Shown here: positions 15,684-24,827 of the stretch, one piece after another
Layout of the letters: each line of letters begins with the position of its first letter
How positions within the stretch are numbered: the first letter of the stretch is position 1
Notes under the pieces: generated by a model
The model's database searches: none
What the model was told of the DNA's origin: nothing
The model's input: only the letters and a program-made list of their open reading frames with translations
NCBI GenBank assembly: GCA_021790515.1
Contig: JAJYHV010000057.1
Coordinates: forward strand, 1-44,209
DNA length: 44,209 bases
Source: Pseudomonadota bacterium
Lineage (GTDB): Bacteria; Pseudomonadota; Gammaproteobacteria; Burkholderiales; Sulfuriferulaceae
Reading direction: 5' to 3'
Position numbers and translations under genes: made by a program

Positions 15684-16624
15684 CAACCGACAAGGTAAAT
15701 CTGCATACGGCAGCCGCGCATCCTTTTCACGGTCAATTGGTGGTGGCGATTTCGTCACGAGCCTTGTTTGATCTGGACGCCAGCCATCAGATTTTCGAAC
15801 AGCAGGGGGTCGAGGCATATCATCATTATCAGGTGGCGCACGAAGAAGAAGTGCTGTCGCCTGGCATTGCGTTTCCGCTGGTGACAAAATTGTTGGCGCT
15901 CAACAAACCGGACAGCGAACCTGTCGTCGAGGTCATTCTGTTGTCGCGTAATAGCGCGGATACCGGCCTGCGTATCTTTAACGCCATTCAGCATTATCAT
16001 CTGGATATTCGCCGCGCGGCATTTACGCGCGGCGAAAGTACGCATCGTTATGTGGCAGCGTTCGGCGCGCACTTGTTCCTGTCGGCAAACCCGGAGGACG
16101 TGCGAAGTGCGCTGGCAGCCGGGTATGCTGCGGCCACCATTTTGCCCTCTGCGGTGGGTAGTCATGCTGCTTCGCCGCTGTTGCGCATTGCTTTTGACGG
16201 TGACGCGGTCTTGTTTGCCGATGACTCGGAGCGGATTTATCGCACGGAAGGTCTGGATGCGTTTGAGCGCAGCGAGTTTCTGTCCGCCCGGCAACCGATG
16301 AGTGGCGGGCCGTTCAAGGAGTTCTTGTCCATGCTGCATCGTATCCAGTCCAGCTATCCGGAAGGTGAATCGCCGTTGCGGACTGCGCTGGTTACAGCGC
16401 GTTCGGCACCCGCACATGAACGGGTTATTCGTACCTTGCGGGCGTGGAAAATCCGTATTGACGAGGCGTTGTTTCTGGGCGGTTTGCCCAAGGGCGAATT
16501 TTTGCGTGCGTTTGGCGCAGATATCTTTTTTGACGATCAGAAGGGACATTGCGAAAGTGCGAGCCAGCATGTCGCGACCGGTCATGTGCCGCATGGGGTG
16601 GCGAATGTGGAGCTGCCGCCGTGA
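15680..16624 (+). CDS. Cytosolic 5'-nucleotidase (NT5C1-like family)
   Basis: A 314-residue protein of the 5'-nucleotidase family PF06189, related to vertebrate cytosolic 5'-nucleotidase I, which hydrolyses AMP/IMP-type monophosphates. Family signatures run the whole length: VAISSRALFDLDAS, VILLSRNSADTGLRIFN, AFTRGEST, LRIAFDGDAVLFADDSERIY (a DxDxV-type catalytic motif of the HAD-like fold), GPFKEFL, ALVTARSAPAHERVIRTLR, DEALFLGG and ADIFFDDQKGH. The start ATG 15680 overlaps the response regulator stop. About 196 bp separate it from surE, which is itself a nucleotide monophosphatase, so two unrelated nucleotidases stand next to each other just ahead of rpoS. Confidence 0.92.
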   Translation: MTTDKVNLHTAAAHPFHGQLVVAISSRALFDLDASHQIFEQQGVEAYHHYQVAHEEEVLSPGIAFPLVTKLLALNKPDSEPVVEVILLSRNSADTGLRIFNAIQHYHLDIRRAAFTRGESTHRYVAAFGAHLFLSANPEDVRSALAAGYAAATILPSAVGSHAASPLLRIAFDGDAVLFADDSERIYRTEGLDAFERSEFLSARQPMSGGPFKEFLSMLHRIQSSYPEGESPLRTALVTARSAPAHERVIRTLRAWKIRIDEALFLGGLPKGEFLRAFGADIFFDDQKGHCESASQHVATGHVPHGVANVELPP

Positions 16625-16820
16625 CGCTGATTGTCCCCGGATGATTCATGATGATGCGCATCACAACGCGGCCGTATCAGGGTAGAATGCCCGCTTTGAA
16701 TAGCAGCTTGCCTGATGATGAGAAAGCACTGATTTGCTCCGCCGAGTTGTGGGCGCAATCAAGCGGGAATGAATCCGGGTTAAGTACTTGTCTGAATAAA
16801 TCTGTTATGGTCACCGTGTC

Positions 16821-17564
16821 ATGCGAATTTTGTTGAGTAACGATGATGGCTATTTTGCGCCCGGATTGGCGGTGTTGGCGCAGGTTTTGTCTGCTGTGGC
16901 CGAAATTACGGTGGTGGCTCCCGAGCGCGATCGCAGCGGGGCCAGCAATTCGTTGACGCTCGATCGTCCGCTGACGATGCGACAGGCCCACAATGGGTTC
17001 CATTATGTCAATGGAACGCCAACGGATTGCGTGCATCTGGCCGTGACCGGAATACTGGAGGTATTGCCGGACATGGTGATTTCCGGCGTCAATCATGGGG
17101 CCAATATGGGGGATGATACGGTGTATTCCGGTACCGTGGCGGCAGCCACGGAAGGGTTTTTGTTGGGGATTCCATCGTTGGCCGTGTCATTGGTAGCGGA
17201 AGGCGGTAATCATTTCGATACCGCTGCACGGGTGACGCTCGATTTGGTGCAACGGCTGCAGCGCCAACCTTTTCCGCAAGCGGCGCTGTGGAATGTGAAT
17301 GTGCCCGATGTTCCGTATGATGATTTGTGCGGCATCCGTCATACGCGCCTGGGGCGGCGCCACAAGGCAGAACCGGTGATTCCGGGCAAGAATCCGCGTG
17401 GACAGACGGTGTATTGGGTTGGTGCTGCAGGTGCTGCGCAAGACGCGGGTGAAGGGACGGATTTTCATGCGGTGGCGGAGGGTTGCGTTTCGCTTACCCC
17501 ACTGCAGATCGATTTGACGCATTACGCGCAATTGGTGGCAGTACAGGAATGGTTGAATCCATGA
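16821..17564 (+). CDS. surE: 5'/3'-nucleotidase SurE
   Basis: Metal-dependent phosphatase acting on nucleoside 5'- and 3'-monophosphates and short polyphosphate, linked to stationary-phase survival. The 247 residues open with [10 protein letters not shown], whose Asp pair binds the metal. [15 protein letters not shown] and [23 protein letters not shown] follow, all invariant in the family. ATG 16821 has no strong Shine-Dalgarno. The 196 bp upstream hold no ORF, so a separate promoter is plausible, but none is clear. It is the first gene of the classic surE-pcm-nlpD-rpoS cluster and overlaps pcm by 4 nt. Confidence 0.96.
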   Translation: MRILLSNDDGYFAPGLAVLAQVLSAVAEITVVAPERDRSGASNSLTLDRPLTMRQAHNGFHYVNGTPTDCVHLAVTGILEVLPDMVISGVNHGANMGDDTVYSGTVAAATEGFLLGIPSLAVSLVAEGGNHFDTAARVTLDLVQRLQRQPFPQAALWNVNVPDVPYDDLCGIRHTRLGRRHKAEPVIPGKNPRGQTVYWVGAAGAAQDAGEGTDFHAVAEGCVSLTPLQIDLTHYAQLVAVQEWLNP

Positions 17565-18223
17565 ATATGGCGCGTTTTGCCGGAATCGGCATGACTTCCG
17601 AACGCACCCGTGCGCGTATGGTGGAACGCCTGCGTGAGCAGGGTATTCGGGATATGATGGTGCTCTCGGCGATGGCACAGGTGCCGAGGCATGCCTTTGT
17701 CAGTGAAGCGCTGGCGATTCGTGCTTACGAAGACACGGCGTTGCCGATCGGTTTTGGACAGACCATTTCGCAACCCTATAGTGTGGCGCGCATGATTGAA
17801 GTCATGCGTAACGGACGTGAATTGCATCGGGTATTGGAAGTGGGTGGCGGTTGTGGTTATCAGGCGGCAGTTCTGTCCAGACTGGTGCGGGAGGTATATT
17901 CCATCGAACGCATTGCCAGCCTGCTTGGACAGGCGCGACGCACAGTGCGTGAACTCAGGCTGAGCAACGTCAAATTGAAGCATGGGGACGGGCAGTTGGG
18001 TTTGCCGGAGATGGCGCCATTCGATGGTATCGTGCTGGCAGCAGCGGCATCTGATGTCCCGCAGGCATTGTTGGCGCAACTGGCCGATGGCGGCCGGATG
18101 GTGTTGCCAAAGGGGGTGGGTGAGCAGCAAATGTTGGTGATGATTGAGCGTCAGGGGGATGTGTTTAGTGAACAAGAGCTGGAAATGGTGCATTTTGTGC
18201 CATTGTTGACAGGAGTGGCTTGA
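17561..18223 (+). CDS. pcm: Protein-L-isoaspartate O-methyltransferase
   Basis: SAM-dependent enzyme that methylates isoaspartyl residues in aged proteins and starts their repair. The 220 residues include the conserved [25 protein letters not shown] (substrate and active-site region), SAM loop [15 protein letters not shown] and GDGQLGLP. Small differences from consensus are GGGCGYQ for the commoner GTGCGYQ and LAAAA after FDGIV. I chose ATG 17561 because it overlaps the surE stop as ATGA; ATG 17549 and 17567 are alternatives. Its stop overlaps the nlpD start, so the cluster is translationally coupled. Confidence 0.94.
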   Translation: MNMARFAGIGMTSERTRARMVERLREQGIRDMMVLSAMAQVPRHAFVSEALAIRAYEDTALPIGFGQTISQPYSVARMIEVMRNGRELHRVLEVGGGCGYQAAVLSRLVREVYSIERIASLLGQARRTVRELRLSNVKLKHGDGQLGLPEMAPFDGIVLAAAASDVPQALLAQLADGGRMVLPKGVGEQQMLVMIERQGDVFSEQELEMVHFVPLLTGVA

Positions 18224-19200
18224 TGAAATTGGCTGGGATGCTTTTTTGCGTGGCGGGAATGTTGGGGCTGGCGGGTTGTGCGTCCACAGACACGGAGGCA
18301 CCACTGACGAATTTGAACCAGGCAGGTGCGCAATCTGTGGGGCAGCATACGGCGGCCATGTCGCCGGTCACGGCTGGCACGGCTGGCACGGCTGGCACGG
18401 CTGGCACGGCTGGCTATGTCGTGCGCAAGGGAGATACGTTGTATAGCATTGCGCTGGAAAAAGGCTTGGATTATCACGATTTGGCGACATGGAATCATTT
18501 GACCGACATCAACCATATCCGCGTCGGCCAGTTGTTGCAGATTCAACCACCAGGCGAGCAGCGCGCTGCAACAGGTGCTGCGCAGGCCATGCCGCTCAAC
18601 CAGCCCGCTGTGGCAGCGCAGTCGGTGGCAGCGGTAACAACCATCAATCAGCCACAGGCAGTCAAGCTGCGCTGGTCGCCTGAGGCGGTCAAACAACTGG
18701 AAGCAGCGGATGCGGGCGCTGTATCGACGCTGGCGCCATCTACGGCAACGGCGGCTTCTGCGGCGACCGCGGTATCCGCTCCACAGACAGCATCGGGCAA
18801 GTCGGCAGCAGAAGCTTCGCCCGCCGGTGATTGGGTGTGGCCAACCGCTGGTAAGGTCATCAGCAATTTTGGCGGTTCGGGTATCGACGGCAAAGGGATT
18901 GATATCGCTGGTACGCGTGGGCAGCCGGTTGATGCGGTGGCCGCGGGCAAGGTGGTGTACAGCGGTTCCGGATTGCATGGGTACGGCAAATTGGTGATTA
19001 TCAAACATAGCGCTACTTTCTTGACAGCTTATGCGCACAATGAAGAAGTGCTGGTGAAAGAAGGCCAGTCTGTGACGCGTGGGCAGCAGATAGCCACAAT
19101 GGGGGATAGTGATGCTGATCGGGTGGAGTTGCATTTTGAAGTCAGGCAATTGGGGCAGCCGGTAGACCCCATGAAATTTCTGCCTGCAGTTACTCCCTGA
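18223..19200 (+). CDS. nlpD: Lipoprotein NlpD (LysM plus LytM-like amidase activator)
   Basis: Outer-membrane lipoprotein that in E. coli activates the amidase AmiC during septum splitting. A lipoprotein signal ends in LAGC (lipidated Cys near residue 19). A linker holds a (Thr-Ala-Gly)x5 repeat, then a LysM domain (about 64-108: YVVRKGDTLYSIALEKG). An Ala-rich linker precedes the C-terminal M23/LytM domain (about 205-325). The LytM domain lacks catalytic zinc ligands: the usual His before GxD is replaced in DGKGIDIAG, and the HxH motif reads ELHFEV. It is thus a non-enzymatic activator like E. coli NlpD. ATG 18223 overlaps the pcm stop. In relatives the main rpoS promoter lies within this gene. 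Confidence 0.95.
   Translation: MKLAGMLFCVAGMLGLAGCASTDTEAPLTNLNQAGAQSVGQHTAAMSPVTAGTAGTAGTAGTAGYVVRKGDTLYSIALEKGLDYHDLATWNHLTDINHIRVGQLLQIQPPGEQRAATGAAQAMPLNQPAVAAQSVAAVTTINQPQAVKLRWSPEAVKQLEAADAGAVSTLAPSTATAASAATAVSAPQTASGKSAAEASPAGDWVWPTAGKVISNFGGSGIDGKGIDIAGTRGQPVDAVAAGKVVYSGSGLHGYGKLVIIKHSATFLTAYAHNEEVLVKEGQSVTRGQQIATMGDSDADRVELHFEVRQLGQPVDPMKFLPAVTP
18370..18414 (+). repeat. Five perfect tandem copies of a 9-bp unit in nlpD
   Basis: The unit ACGGCTGGC is repeated five times without mismatch and codes Thr-Ala-Gly each time, in the linker between the lipidated N-terminus and LysM. Because the unit is a multiple of three, copy number changes by slippage would alter linker length without breaking the frame. 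Confidence 0.9.
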
Positions 19201-19232
19201 GTGCTGCGGCGATAATCGCGGCGTAACCGTTC

Positions 19233-20234
19233 ATGGCTGTCAACGTAATATATGACGATGTGCAGCCCGTGCAAGGGATGGCAAATCGTGTGCCGGATGG
19301 ACGCACGCCAAACCAAAACGCATCGGACGAGTCTGTTCCGGGCGCCTACTCCGAGGATCTGGCGCCACCCTTGGGCGAGTCGTTGCCAGTGGCGGCTGAC
19401 GAACCGGCCGTGGATTTGTTGCAACGGTATATGCGCGATGTGGGCGTCAGGGTGGTGCTGGATGCCGGCGAGGAACGCGAACTGGTTTTGTGTTATCGAT
19501 CGGGAGATCTGGCTGCGCGCAACAGGATGCTGGTGAGCAATTTACGTCTGGTGGTGAGCATCGCTCGCCGTTATCAATGGCGAGGGTTGCCATTGGTGGA
19601 TCTCATCAATGAAGGCAATTTGGGCTTGATGCACGCGTTGGAGAAGTTCGATCCGGAGCGAGGTTTCCGTTTTTCTACATACGCGACCTGGTGGATTCGG
19701 CAGCACGTCGAGCAGGCGTTGATGGAACAATCCCGCACGGTGCGTTTGCCGACTCACATTGTCAAATCGATTCACGTCGTGTTGCGTGCGCGCGAACATT
19801 TGTTGTCGATGGGGGAGGGTGCCGTCACCGACGCGATGATTGCCGAGTTGATTGACTTGCCATTGGCGGAAGTGCAGCAGTTATTACGGCTCAATGACGG
19901 TTGTCTATCGTTGGATGTGCCCTCATTGATGAATGCCGACATTAGTCTGGGCGACCTGCTGGTGGATGAGACGGGTACGTTGCCGGAAGATTTGGTGGGA
20001 CGGCAGGAAACGCAGGCTATTGTGGCGGAATGGTTGGGGGGGTTGACCCCGCGTCAGCGTTGGATTATCGAACGTCGGTATGGTTTTAATGGCGAAGATA
20101 TGCTGACGTTGGAAGAGATGGCGCTGTTGCTGGATATCAGTCGCGAACGGGTGCGACAGATACAGACGGAGGCATTGCAACAGTTCCGCCGACATCTGTA
20201 CCGGCGCCGACTGGGCAAGGAAGATTTTTTGTAA
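19233..20234 (+). CDS. rpoS: RNA polymerase sigma factor RpoS
   Basis: Stationary-phase and general stress sigma factor. The 333 residues have an acidic, poorly conserved N-terminus (about 1-55). Region 1.2 follows (VDLLQRYMRDVGV), then region 2 with NLRLVVSIARRYQWRGLPLVDLINEGNLGL and FDPERGFRFSTYATWWIRQ (-10 recognition). Region 3 comes next, and region 4 ends in LTPRQRWIIERRYG and SRERVRQIQTEALQQFRRHL (-35 recognition helix). ATG 19233 starts 32 nt after nlpD; the gap contains a small palindrome GCGATAATCGC. Position behind nlpD distinguishes it from the housekeeping sigma factor, as does the lack of the long RpoD N-terminal insert. Confidence 0.95.
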   Translation: MAVNVIYDDVQPVQGMANRVPDGRTPNQNASDESVPGAYSEDLAPPLGESLPVAADEPAVDLLQRYMRDVGVRVVLDAGEERELVLCYRSGDLAARNRMLVSNLRLVVSIARRYQWRGLPLVDLINEGNLGLMHALEKFDPERGFRFSTYATWWIRQHVEQALMEQSRTVRLPTHIVKSIHVVLRAREHLLSMGEGAVTDAMIAELIDLPLAEVQQLLRLNDGCLSLDVPSLMNADISLGDLLVDETGTLPEDLVGRQETQAIVAEWLGGLTPRQRWIIERRYGFNGEDMLTLEEMALLLDISRERVRQIQTEALQQFRRHLYRRRLGKEDFL

Positions 20235-20241
20235 CTGCGTT

Positions 20242-20264
20242 ATCGCCTGCGTGGCGCGATTTTC
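20242..20264. terminator. Possible weak terminator between convergent rpoS and the Mth938-like gene
   Basis: ATCGC (20242-20246) can pair with GCGAT (20256-20260), followed by TTTT. The stem is only about five base pairs, so confidence is low; position in the 40-bp convergent gap is the main support. Confidence 0.25.
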
Positions 20265-20274
20265 TCTTATGGTC

Positions 20275-20652
20275 TCATGCCGAGGCCAGCAGTGCGACGA
20301 CTACCCGTCTGCCCTCGCTGGCCAGAATATTGTAAGTGCGGCAGGCAGCCTGGTTGTCCATGACTTCAAGACCGATATTGTGTTGTATCAACGCTGCGAA
20401 CAATGATGGGTGTGGAAAGAGGATTTTGTTACCGGTGCCCAGCAATACCAGTTCGGGTTCGAGTGTGAGCAGATACTCGAAGTGTGCCGGACACAGACTG
20501 GCAAAGTTGGTGGCGGGCCAATCGGTGTGGATGCTGTCAGGCGTGACCAGTATCGGTTGTGCCGGGTAACGCTGTTTGTTGATGGCGACATGTTCGGCAT
20601 CATAACTACTGAACAGATTCAATCCTTCGCTGTTGTCAAGGTGAAATTTCAC
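20275..20652 (-). CDS. Mth938-like domain protein (DUF498/NDUFAF3 family)
   Basis: A 125-residue single-domain protein of the Mth938/NDUFAF3 superfamily. Relatives include a mitochondrial complex I assembly factor; bacterial members have no settled function. The family pattern is visible in the central LLTLEPELVLLGTGNKILFP, then GLEVMDNQAACRTYNILASEGRRVVVALL. The start is GTG 20652, with AGGAG seven nt upstream. It is convergent with rpoS and divergent from the aminotransferase; this gene next to an AlaA-type aminotransferase and hom is a recurring betaproteobacterial arrangement. Confidence 0.88.
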   Translation of the reverse strand: MKFHLDNSEGLNLFSSYDAEHVAINKQRYPAQPILVTPDSIHTDWPATNFASLCPAHFEYLLTLEPELVLLGTGNKILFPHPSLFAALIQHNIGLEVMDNQAACRTYNILASEGRRVVVALLASA

Positions 20653-20810
20653 AAGTTGCTCCTGTGCGGCGATATTGTTGGTGGCAGTATGATTTGTGGT
20701 GGCATGATTTGCGGCGGTGCGCCGTTGCGCGGTAAGATTACACCTTTTGTGACGGCGGCAAAAGACGCGCTGTTGCCGGTTTGGGGTGCGAAGTGACGAA
20801 AGATCTGAAA

Positions 20811-22043
20811 ATGATGTGGACGATAAAGAAATCCGCCAAGCTGGATGATGTGTGCTATGACATTCGTGGGCCAGTCATGGCGCGTGCGCGACAGATGGAG
20901 GACGAAGGTCACCGTATTTTGAAGCTGAATATTGGCAATCCGGCGCCATTCGGTTTTACCGCGCCGGATGAAATCGTGCAGGATGTGATTCTGAATTTGC
21001 CCAATGCGTCGGGGTACAGTGATTCCAAAGGGCTGTTCTCGGCACGCAAGGCCATCATGCATTATACCCAGAGCAAGGGGATCGTCGGTGTGCAAATCGA
21101 GGACATCATCATTGGCAATGGTGTGTCCGAGTTGATCGTGATGGTCATGCAGGGATTGCTGAACAATGGCGATGAAGTACTGGTGCCTGCACCGGATTAT
21201 CCATTATGGACGGCGGCGGTGACCTTGGGCGGTGGCATGGCACGGCATTATCTGTGCGATGAACAGTCGGGTTGGATGCCGGATTTGGCCGACATGCGCG
21301 CCAAGATAACGCCGCAGACGCGCGCGGTGGTGGTTATCAATCCGAACAATCCGACGGGAGCCTTGTATAGCGAGGAAATCCTGCGCGGTATCCTGGATAT
21401 TGCCCGTGAGCATCAGTTGATTGTTTTTGCTGACGAAATTTACGACAAAGTGTTGTATGACGGTTGTCAGCACGTGTCACTGGCCGCGCTGGCCGACGAT
21501 GTGTTGTGCATTACCATGAACGGGCTGTCCAAAAATTATCGCGCCTGTGGTTATCGTTCTGGCTGGCTGGTGATTTCTGGTGACAAGCGCGGTGCACAGG
21601 ATTATATCGAAGGACTCAACATGCTCGCTTCCATGCGCCTGTGTGCCAATGTGCCCGGACAATATGCCATTCAGACAGCATTGGGTGGTTATCAGAGCAT
21701 TCATGATCTGGTGGCGCCGGGCGGTCGGTTGGCACGCCAGCGCGATCTGGCGTGGGAGTTGCTTTCAGCCATTCCTGGCGTCAGTTGTGTCAAGCCGCAG
21801 GCTGCTCTTTATCTCTTTCCGCGTCTTGATCCGGCGTTTTACCCCATTGCGGATGACCAGCAATTTATTCTGGAGTTGCTGGAGGAAGAGCGGGTATTGT
21901 TGGTGCAGGGTAGTGGTTTCAATTGGCCACAATCGGATCACTTTCGCGTGGTAATATTGCCGCATGAAGACGAGTTGCGCGAGGCGATTGGGCGGATTAG
22001 CCGCTTTTTGGAAAGATATCGAAAATCGCACGCTGTTGCGTGA
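20811..22043 (+). CDS. Pyridoxal-phosphate aminotransferase, AlaA type (glutamate-pyruvate)
   Basis: Class I/II aminotransferase closest to E. coli AlaA, which makes alanine from pyruvate and glutamate. The N-terminus WTIKKSAKLDDVCYDIRGPV aligns with the AlaA start. Further motifs are LKLNIGNPAPFGF, NPNNPTGALYS, the Asp-Glu-Tyr loop FADEIYDKVLYDG, and the PLP lysine in GLSKNYRACGYRSGW. I use ATG 20811 (410 residues); the adjacent ATG 20814 fits the AlaA alignment equally, and an upstream GTG 20793 is possible. Position ahead of hom and thrC suggests an amino acid supply unit. Substrate range is inferred from family. Confidence 0.88.
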   Translation: MMWTIKKSAKLDDVCYDIRGPVMARARQMEDEGHRILKLNIGNPAPFGFTAPDEIVQDVILNLPNASGYSDSKGLFSARKAIMHYTQSKGIVGVQIEDIIIGNGVSELIVMVMQGLLNNGDEVLVPAPDYPLWTAAVTLGGGMARHYLCDEQSGWMPDLADMRAKITPQTRAVVVINPNNPTGALYSEEILRGILDIAREHQLIVFADEIYDKVLYDGCQHVSLAALADDVLCITMNGLSKNYRACGYRSGWLVISGDKRGAQDYIEGLNMLASMRLCANVPGQYAIQTALGGYQSIHDLVAPGGRLARQRDLAWELLSAIPGVSCVKPQAALYLFPRLDPAFYPIADDQQFILELLEEERVLLVQGSGFNWPQSDHFRVVILPHEDELREAIGRISRFLERYRKSHAVA

Positions 22044-22065
22044 ACATAACAATCAGAGGGCAGGA

Positions 22066-23382
22066 ATGAAGCCGGTTCGGGTAGGAATTTTGGGTTTGGG
22101 AACCGTCGGCGGTGGTACGCTGACTGTATTGCAGCGCAATGCGGCGGAGATTGCGCGCCGCGCCGGGCGGAATATTGTGCCGGTCGTTGCGGCGGTGCGG
22201 GATGTGGCGCGTGCGCGGGAAAAATTTACCGATGCATCTGTGCGGATTATCGACGATCCCTTTGTGGTGGTGCGAAATCCGGATGTGGACATTGTGGTCG
22301 AAGCGATGGGCGGCGAGACTTTGGCGCGCGAATTGATTTTTGCGGCCATTGCGGCAGGTAAGCATGTGGTGACCGCCAATAAGGCGCTGGTTGCCAAACA
22401 TGGCACGGAAATTTTTGCGGCGGCGCAACAAAAGGGCGTGACGGTTGCTTTTGAAGCGGCGGTTGGGGGTGGCATCCCGATTATCAAGGCGATACGTGAA
22501 GGGTTGACGGCCAACCGCATCGAGTGGATCGCCGGGATTATCAATGGTACGACCAATTTCATCCTCACCCAGATGCGTGATCAAGGGGCGAGTTTTGCGG
22601 ATGCCTTGCAATTGGCGCAGGAAAAGGGCTATGCCGAGGCAGATCCGACATTCGATGTCGAGGGTATCGATGCTGCGCACAAACTGACGATTCTGTCAGC
22701 GCTGGCCTTCGGCATTCCGATGCAGTTTGACAAGGCGCATATTGAGGGTGTCAGCCAGTTGACGCGTGACGATGTGCGTTATGCGGAGCAGTTGGGCTAT
22801 CGTATCAAATTGCTGGGGATGACAAGACGCACCTCTGCCGGCATCGAGCTTCGGGTGCACCCTGCCCTGATTCCGGCCAAACGTTTGATTGCCAATGTGG
22901 ATGGATCGATGAATGCCATTTTGGTCAAGGGCGATGCGGTGGGGGTGACATTGTATTACGGCGCGGGAGCCGGTTCGGAGCCAACTGCGTCTTCGATTGT
23001 AGCGGATCTGGTTGACGTGACGCGCATGCACACGGCCGATCCGCACCATCGGGTGCCCCATCTGGCGTTTCAGCCGGAAAACTTGTCTGCCGAGCCGATT
23101 TTACCCATGGGTGAAGTGCGTACCCGCTATTATTTACGCTTGCCCGCCAAAGACGAAACAGGGGTACTGGCCGAAGTGACACGTATATTGGCTGATGCGG
23201 GGATTTCCATCGAGGCGATGGTACAGCAGGAATCGGCGGCGGGAAATGGTCTGGTCGATATTGTGATGCTCACGCACCAATGTCTGGAAAAACACATTGA
23301 TACGGCTATTGCGGCCATTGGTTGTTTACCGGCGTTAGTTGGTGACGTGGCACGTATTCGTCTGGAATCGTTGGCGGGGTAA
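22066..23382 (+). CDS. hom: Homoserine dehydrogenase
   Basis: NAD(P)H-dependent reduction of aspartate semialdehyde to homoserine, the branch point to threonine and methionine. The 438 residues include the nucleotide fold GILGLGTVGGGT (residues 7-18), TANKALVAKHG, the catalytic region EAAVGGGIPIIKAIREGL, NGTTNFILTQM, and EKGYAEADPTFDVEGIDAAHK. A C-terminal ACT domain (about 350-438) suggests threonine feedback control. ATG 22066 follows a GAGGGCAGGA ribosome site; the longer reading frame upstream is inside the aminotransferase and not conserved. The stop overlaps thrC. Confidence 0.96.
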   Translation: MKPVRVGILGLGTVGGGTLTVLQRNAAEIARRAGRNIVPVVAAVRDVARAREKFTDASVRIIDDPFVVVRNPDVDIVVEAMGGETLARELIFAAIAAGKHVVTANKALVAKHGTEIFAAAQQKGVTVAFEAAVGGGIPIIKAIREGLTANRIEWIAGIINGTTNFILTQMRDQGASFADALQLAQEKGYAEADPTFDVEGIDAAHKLTILSALAFGIPMQFDKAHIEGVSQLTRDDVRYAEQLGYRIKLLGMTRRTSAGIELRVHPALIPAKRLIANVDGSMNAILVKGDAVGVTLYYGAGAGSEPTASSIVADLVDVTRMHTADPHHRVPHLAFQPENLSAEPILPMGEVRTRYYLRLPAKDETGVLAEVTRILADAGISIEAMVQQESAAGNGLVDIVMLTHQCLEKHIDTAIAAIGCLPALVGDVARIRLESLAG

Positions 23383-24824
23383 TGAAAATGCAATATGTGA
23401 GTACACGCGGGTTGGCGCCAGCGCAGACGTTCAGCCAGATTTTGTTGGGCGGATTGGCGAGCGACGGTGGATTATATCTGCCGGACCAATATCCGGTTTT
23501 TCGCCCGGATGAATTGGCAGCCATGCAGCGCATGACGTATCGTGAACTGGCCGTGACGATTCTGTCTCGTTTTGCCGATGACATTCCCGTTGAGGATTTG
23601 CGTGCCCTGATCGAAAAAACCTGGACACCGGACGTTTTTGGGTACGCCCGTGCGGGTGATGATATGAACGATATCACACCGTTACATACGTTGGAACCGG
23701 GCTTGCATCTGCTTGCCCTGTCGAATGGCCCGACGCTGGCATTCAAAGATGTGGCGATGCAATGGCTGGGGCATCTGTTTGAGTATGTGCTGGCGCGGAA
23801 CAATTCGACACTGAATATTGTTGGCGCCACCTCGGGGGATACCGGTTCTGCGGCAGAATATGCCATGCGCGGCAAGCGGGGCATTCGTGTCTTCATGCTG
23901 TCGCCACGCGGCAAGATGACACCGTTTCAAACGGCGCAAATGTACAGCTTGCAGGATGACAATATTTTCAATATTGCCGTCAATGGCGTGTTTGATGATT
24001 GTCAGGACATGGTCAAGGCCATCTCCAATGATTTGCCATTCAAGGAAACTTACCACATTGGTGCGGTGAATTCCATTAATTGGGGGCGCATCGCCGCGCA
24101 GATTGTTTATTACTTCAAGGCATATTTTTCCGCCGCAGATCATGTTGGGCAGCAGATCAGCTTCGCGGTACCGTCCGGAAATTTTGGCAATGCCTGTGCC
24201 GGACATATTGCGCGCATGATGGGGTTGCCGATTGCCAAACTGGTCGTGGCGACGAACGAAAACGATGTTCTGGATGAGTTTTTTACCACAGGGATTTATC
24301 GTCCCCGTGTTGCGGCACAAACGTGGCATACCAGTAGTCCGTCGATGGATATTTCCAAGGCATCCAACTTTGAACGCTTCATTGCCGATGTGCTGGGTCG
24401 CGACAGCATGGCGTTGCGGGAACTCTGGCAACAGGTTGATCGGGGAGAAGCCATTGATTTGCGCGCGAAAGGTGTGTGGGAACGCATGTCGGCGTATGGC
24501 ATGGTATCTGGTGCGAATACCCACGCAAGTCGAATTGCTACCATTCGGCATACCTGGCAGAAATATGGTACGGTGATCGACCCGCACACGGCGGACGGGT
24601 TGGCTGTTGCCTTGGCAAATCGTGAGTCTGGTGTGCCCATGGTGGTGCTGGAAACGGCGCAACCTGCCAAATTTGATGATACCGTGCGCGAGGCGTTGGG
24701 TTTTTTGCCGCAACGTCCGGCAGCATTGGCCGGATTGGAAAATTTGCCACAACGGTTCGTTGAAATGGGGATAGATGTGGTACAGTTGAAACGAATGATT
24801 GTTTCGAAAACAGGTTGGGAATAA
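23382..24824 (+). CDS. thrC: Threonine synthase
   Basis: PLP enzyme converting O-phosphohomoserine to threonine, next step after homoserine kinase. The 480 residues match the long bacterial form: STRG near the start, GGLASDGGLYLP, PLP lysine K122 in TLAFKDVAMQWLG, GATSGDTGSAAEYA, and VPSGNFGNACAGHIARMMGLP. The start codon shares its A with the hom stop (TAATG), so the two genes are coupled. Homoserine kinase (thrB) is not in the window. Confidence 0.96.
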   Translation: MKMQYVSTRGLAPAQTFSQILLGGLASDGGLYLPDQYPVFRPDELAAMQRMTYRELAVTILSRFADDIPVEDLRALIEKTWTPDVFGYARAGDDMNDITPLHTLEPGLHLLALSNGPTLAFKDVAMQWLGHLFEYVLARNNSTLNIVGATSGDTGSAAEYAMRGKRGIRVFMLSPRGKMTPFQTAQMYSLQDDNIFNIAVNGVFDDCQDMVKAISNDLPFKETYHIGAVNSINWGRIAAQIVYYFKAYFSAADHVGQQISFAVPSGNFGNACAGHIARMMGLPIAKLVVATNENDVLDEFFTTGIYRPRVAAQTWHTSSPSMDISKASNFERFIADVLGRDSMALRELWQQVDRGEAIDLRAKGVWERMSAYGMVSGANTHASRIATIRHTWQKYGTVIDPHTADGLAVALANRESGVPMVVLETAQPAKFDDTVREALGFLPQRPAALAGLENLPQRFVEMGIDVVQLKRMIVSKTGWE

Positions 24825-24827
24825 CGC

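Noticed and set aside
18151-19149. A 332-codon minus-strand frame over nlpD with an Arg-Ala-Ser repeat
   Set aside because: The repeat is only the mirror of the Thr-Ala-Gly minisatellite in nlpD; the rest is low-complexity antisense.
20680-20720. Imperfect direct repeat (GGTGGCA..ATGATTTG) ahead of the AlaA-type gene
   Set aside because: Short and imperfect, in G/T-rich sequence; could be chance, so not listed as a feature.
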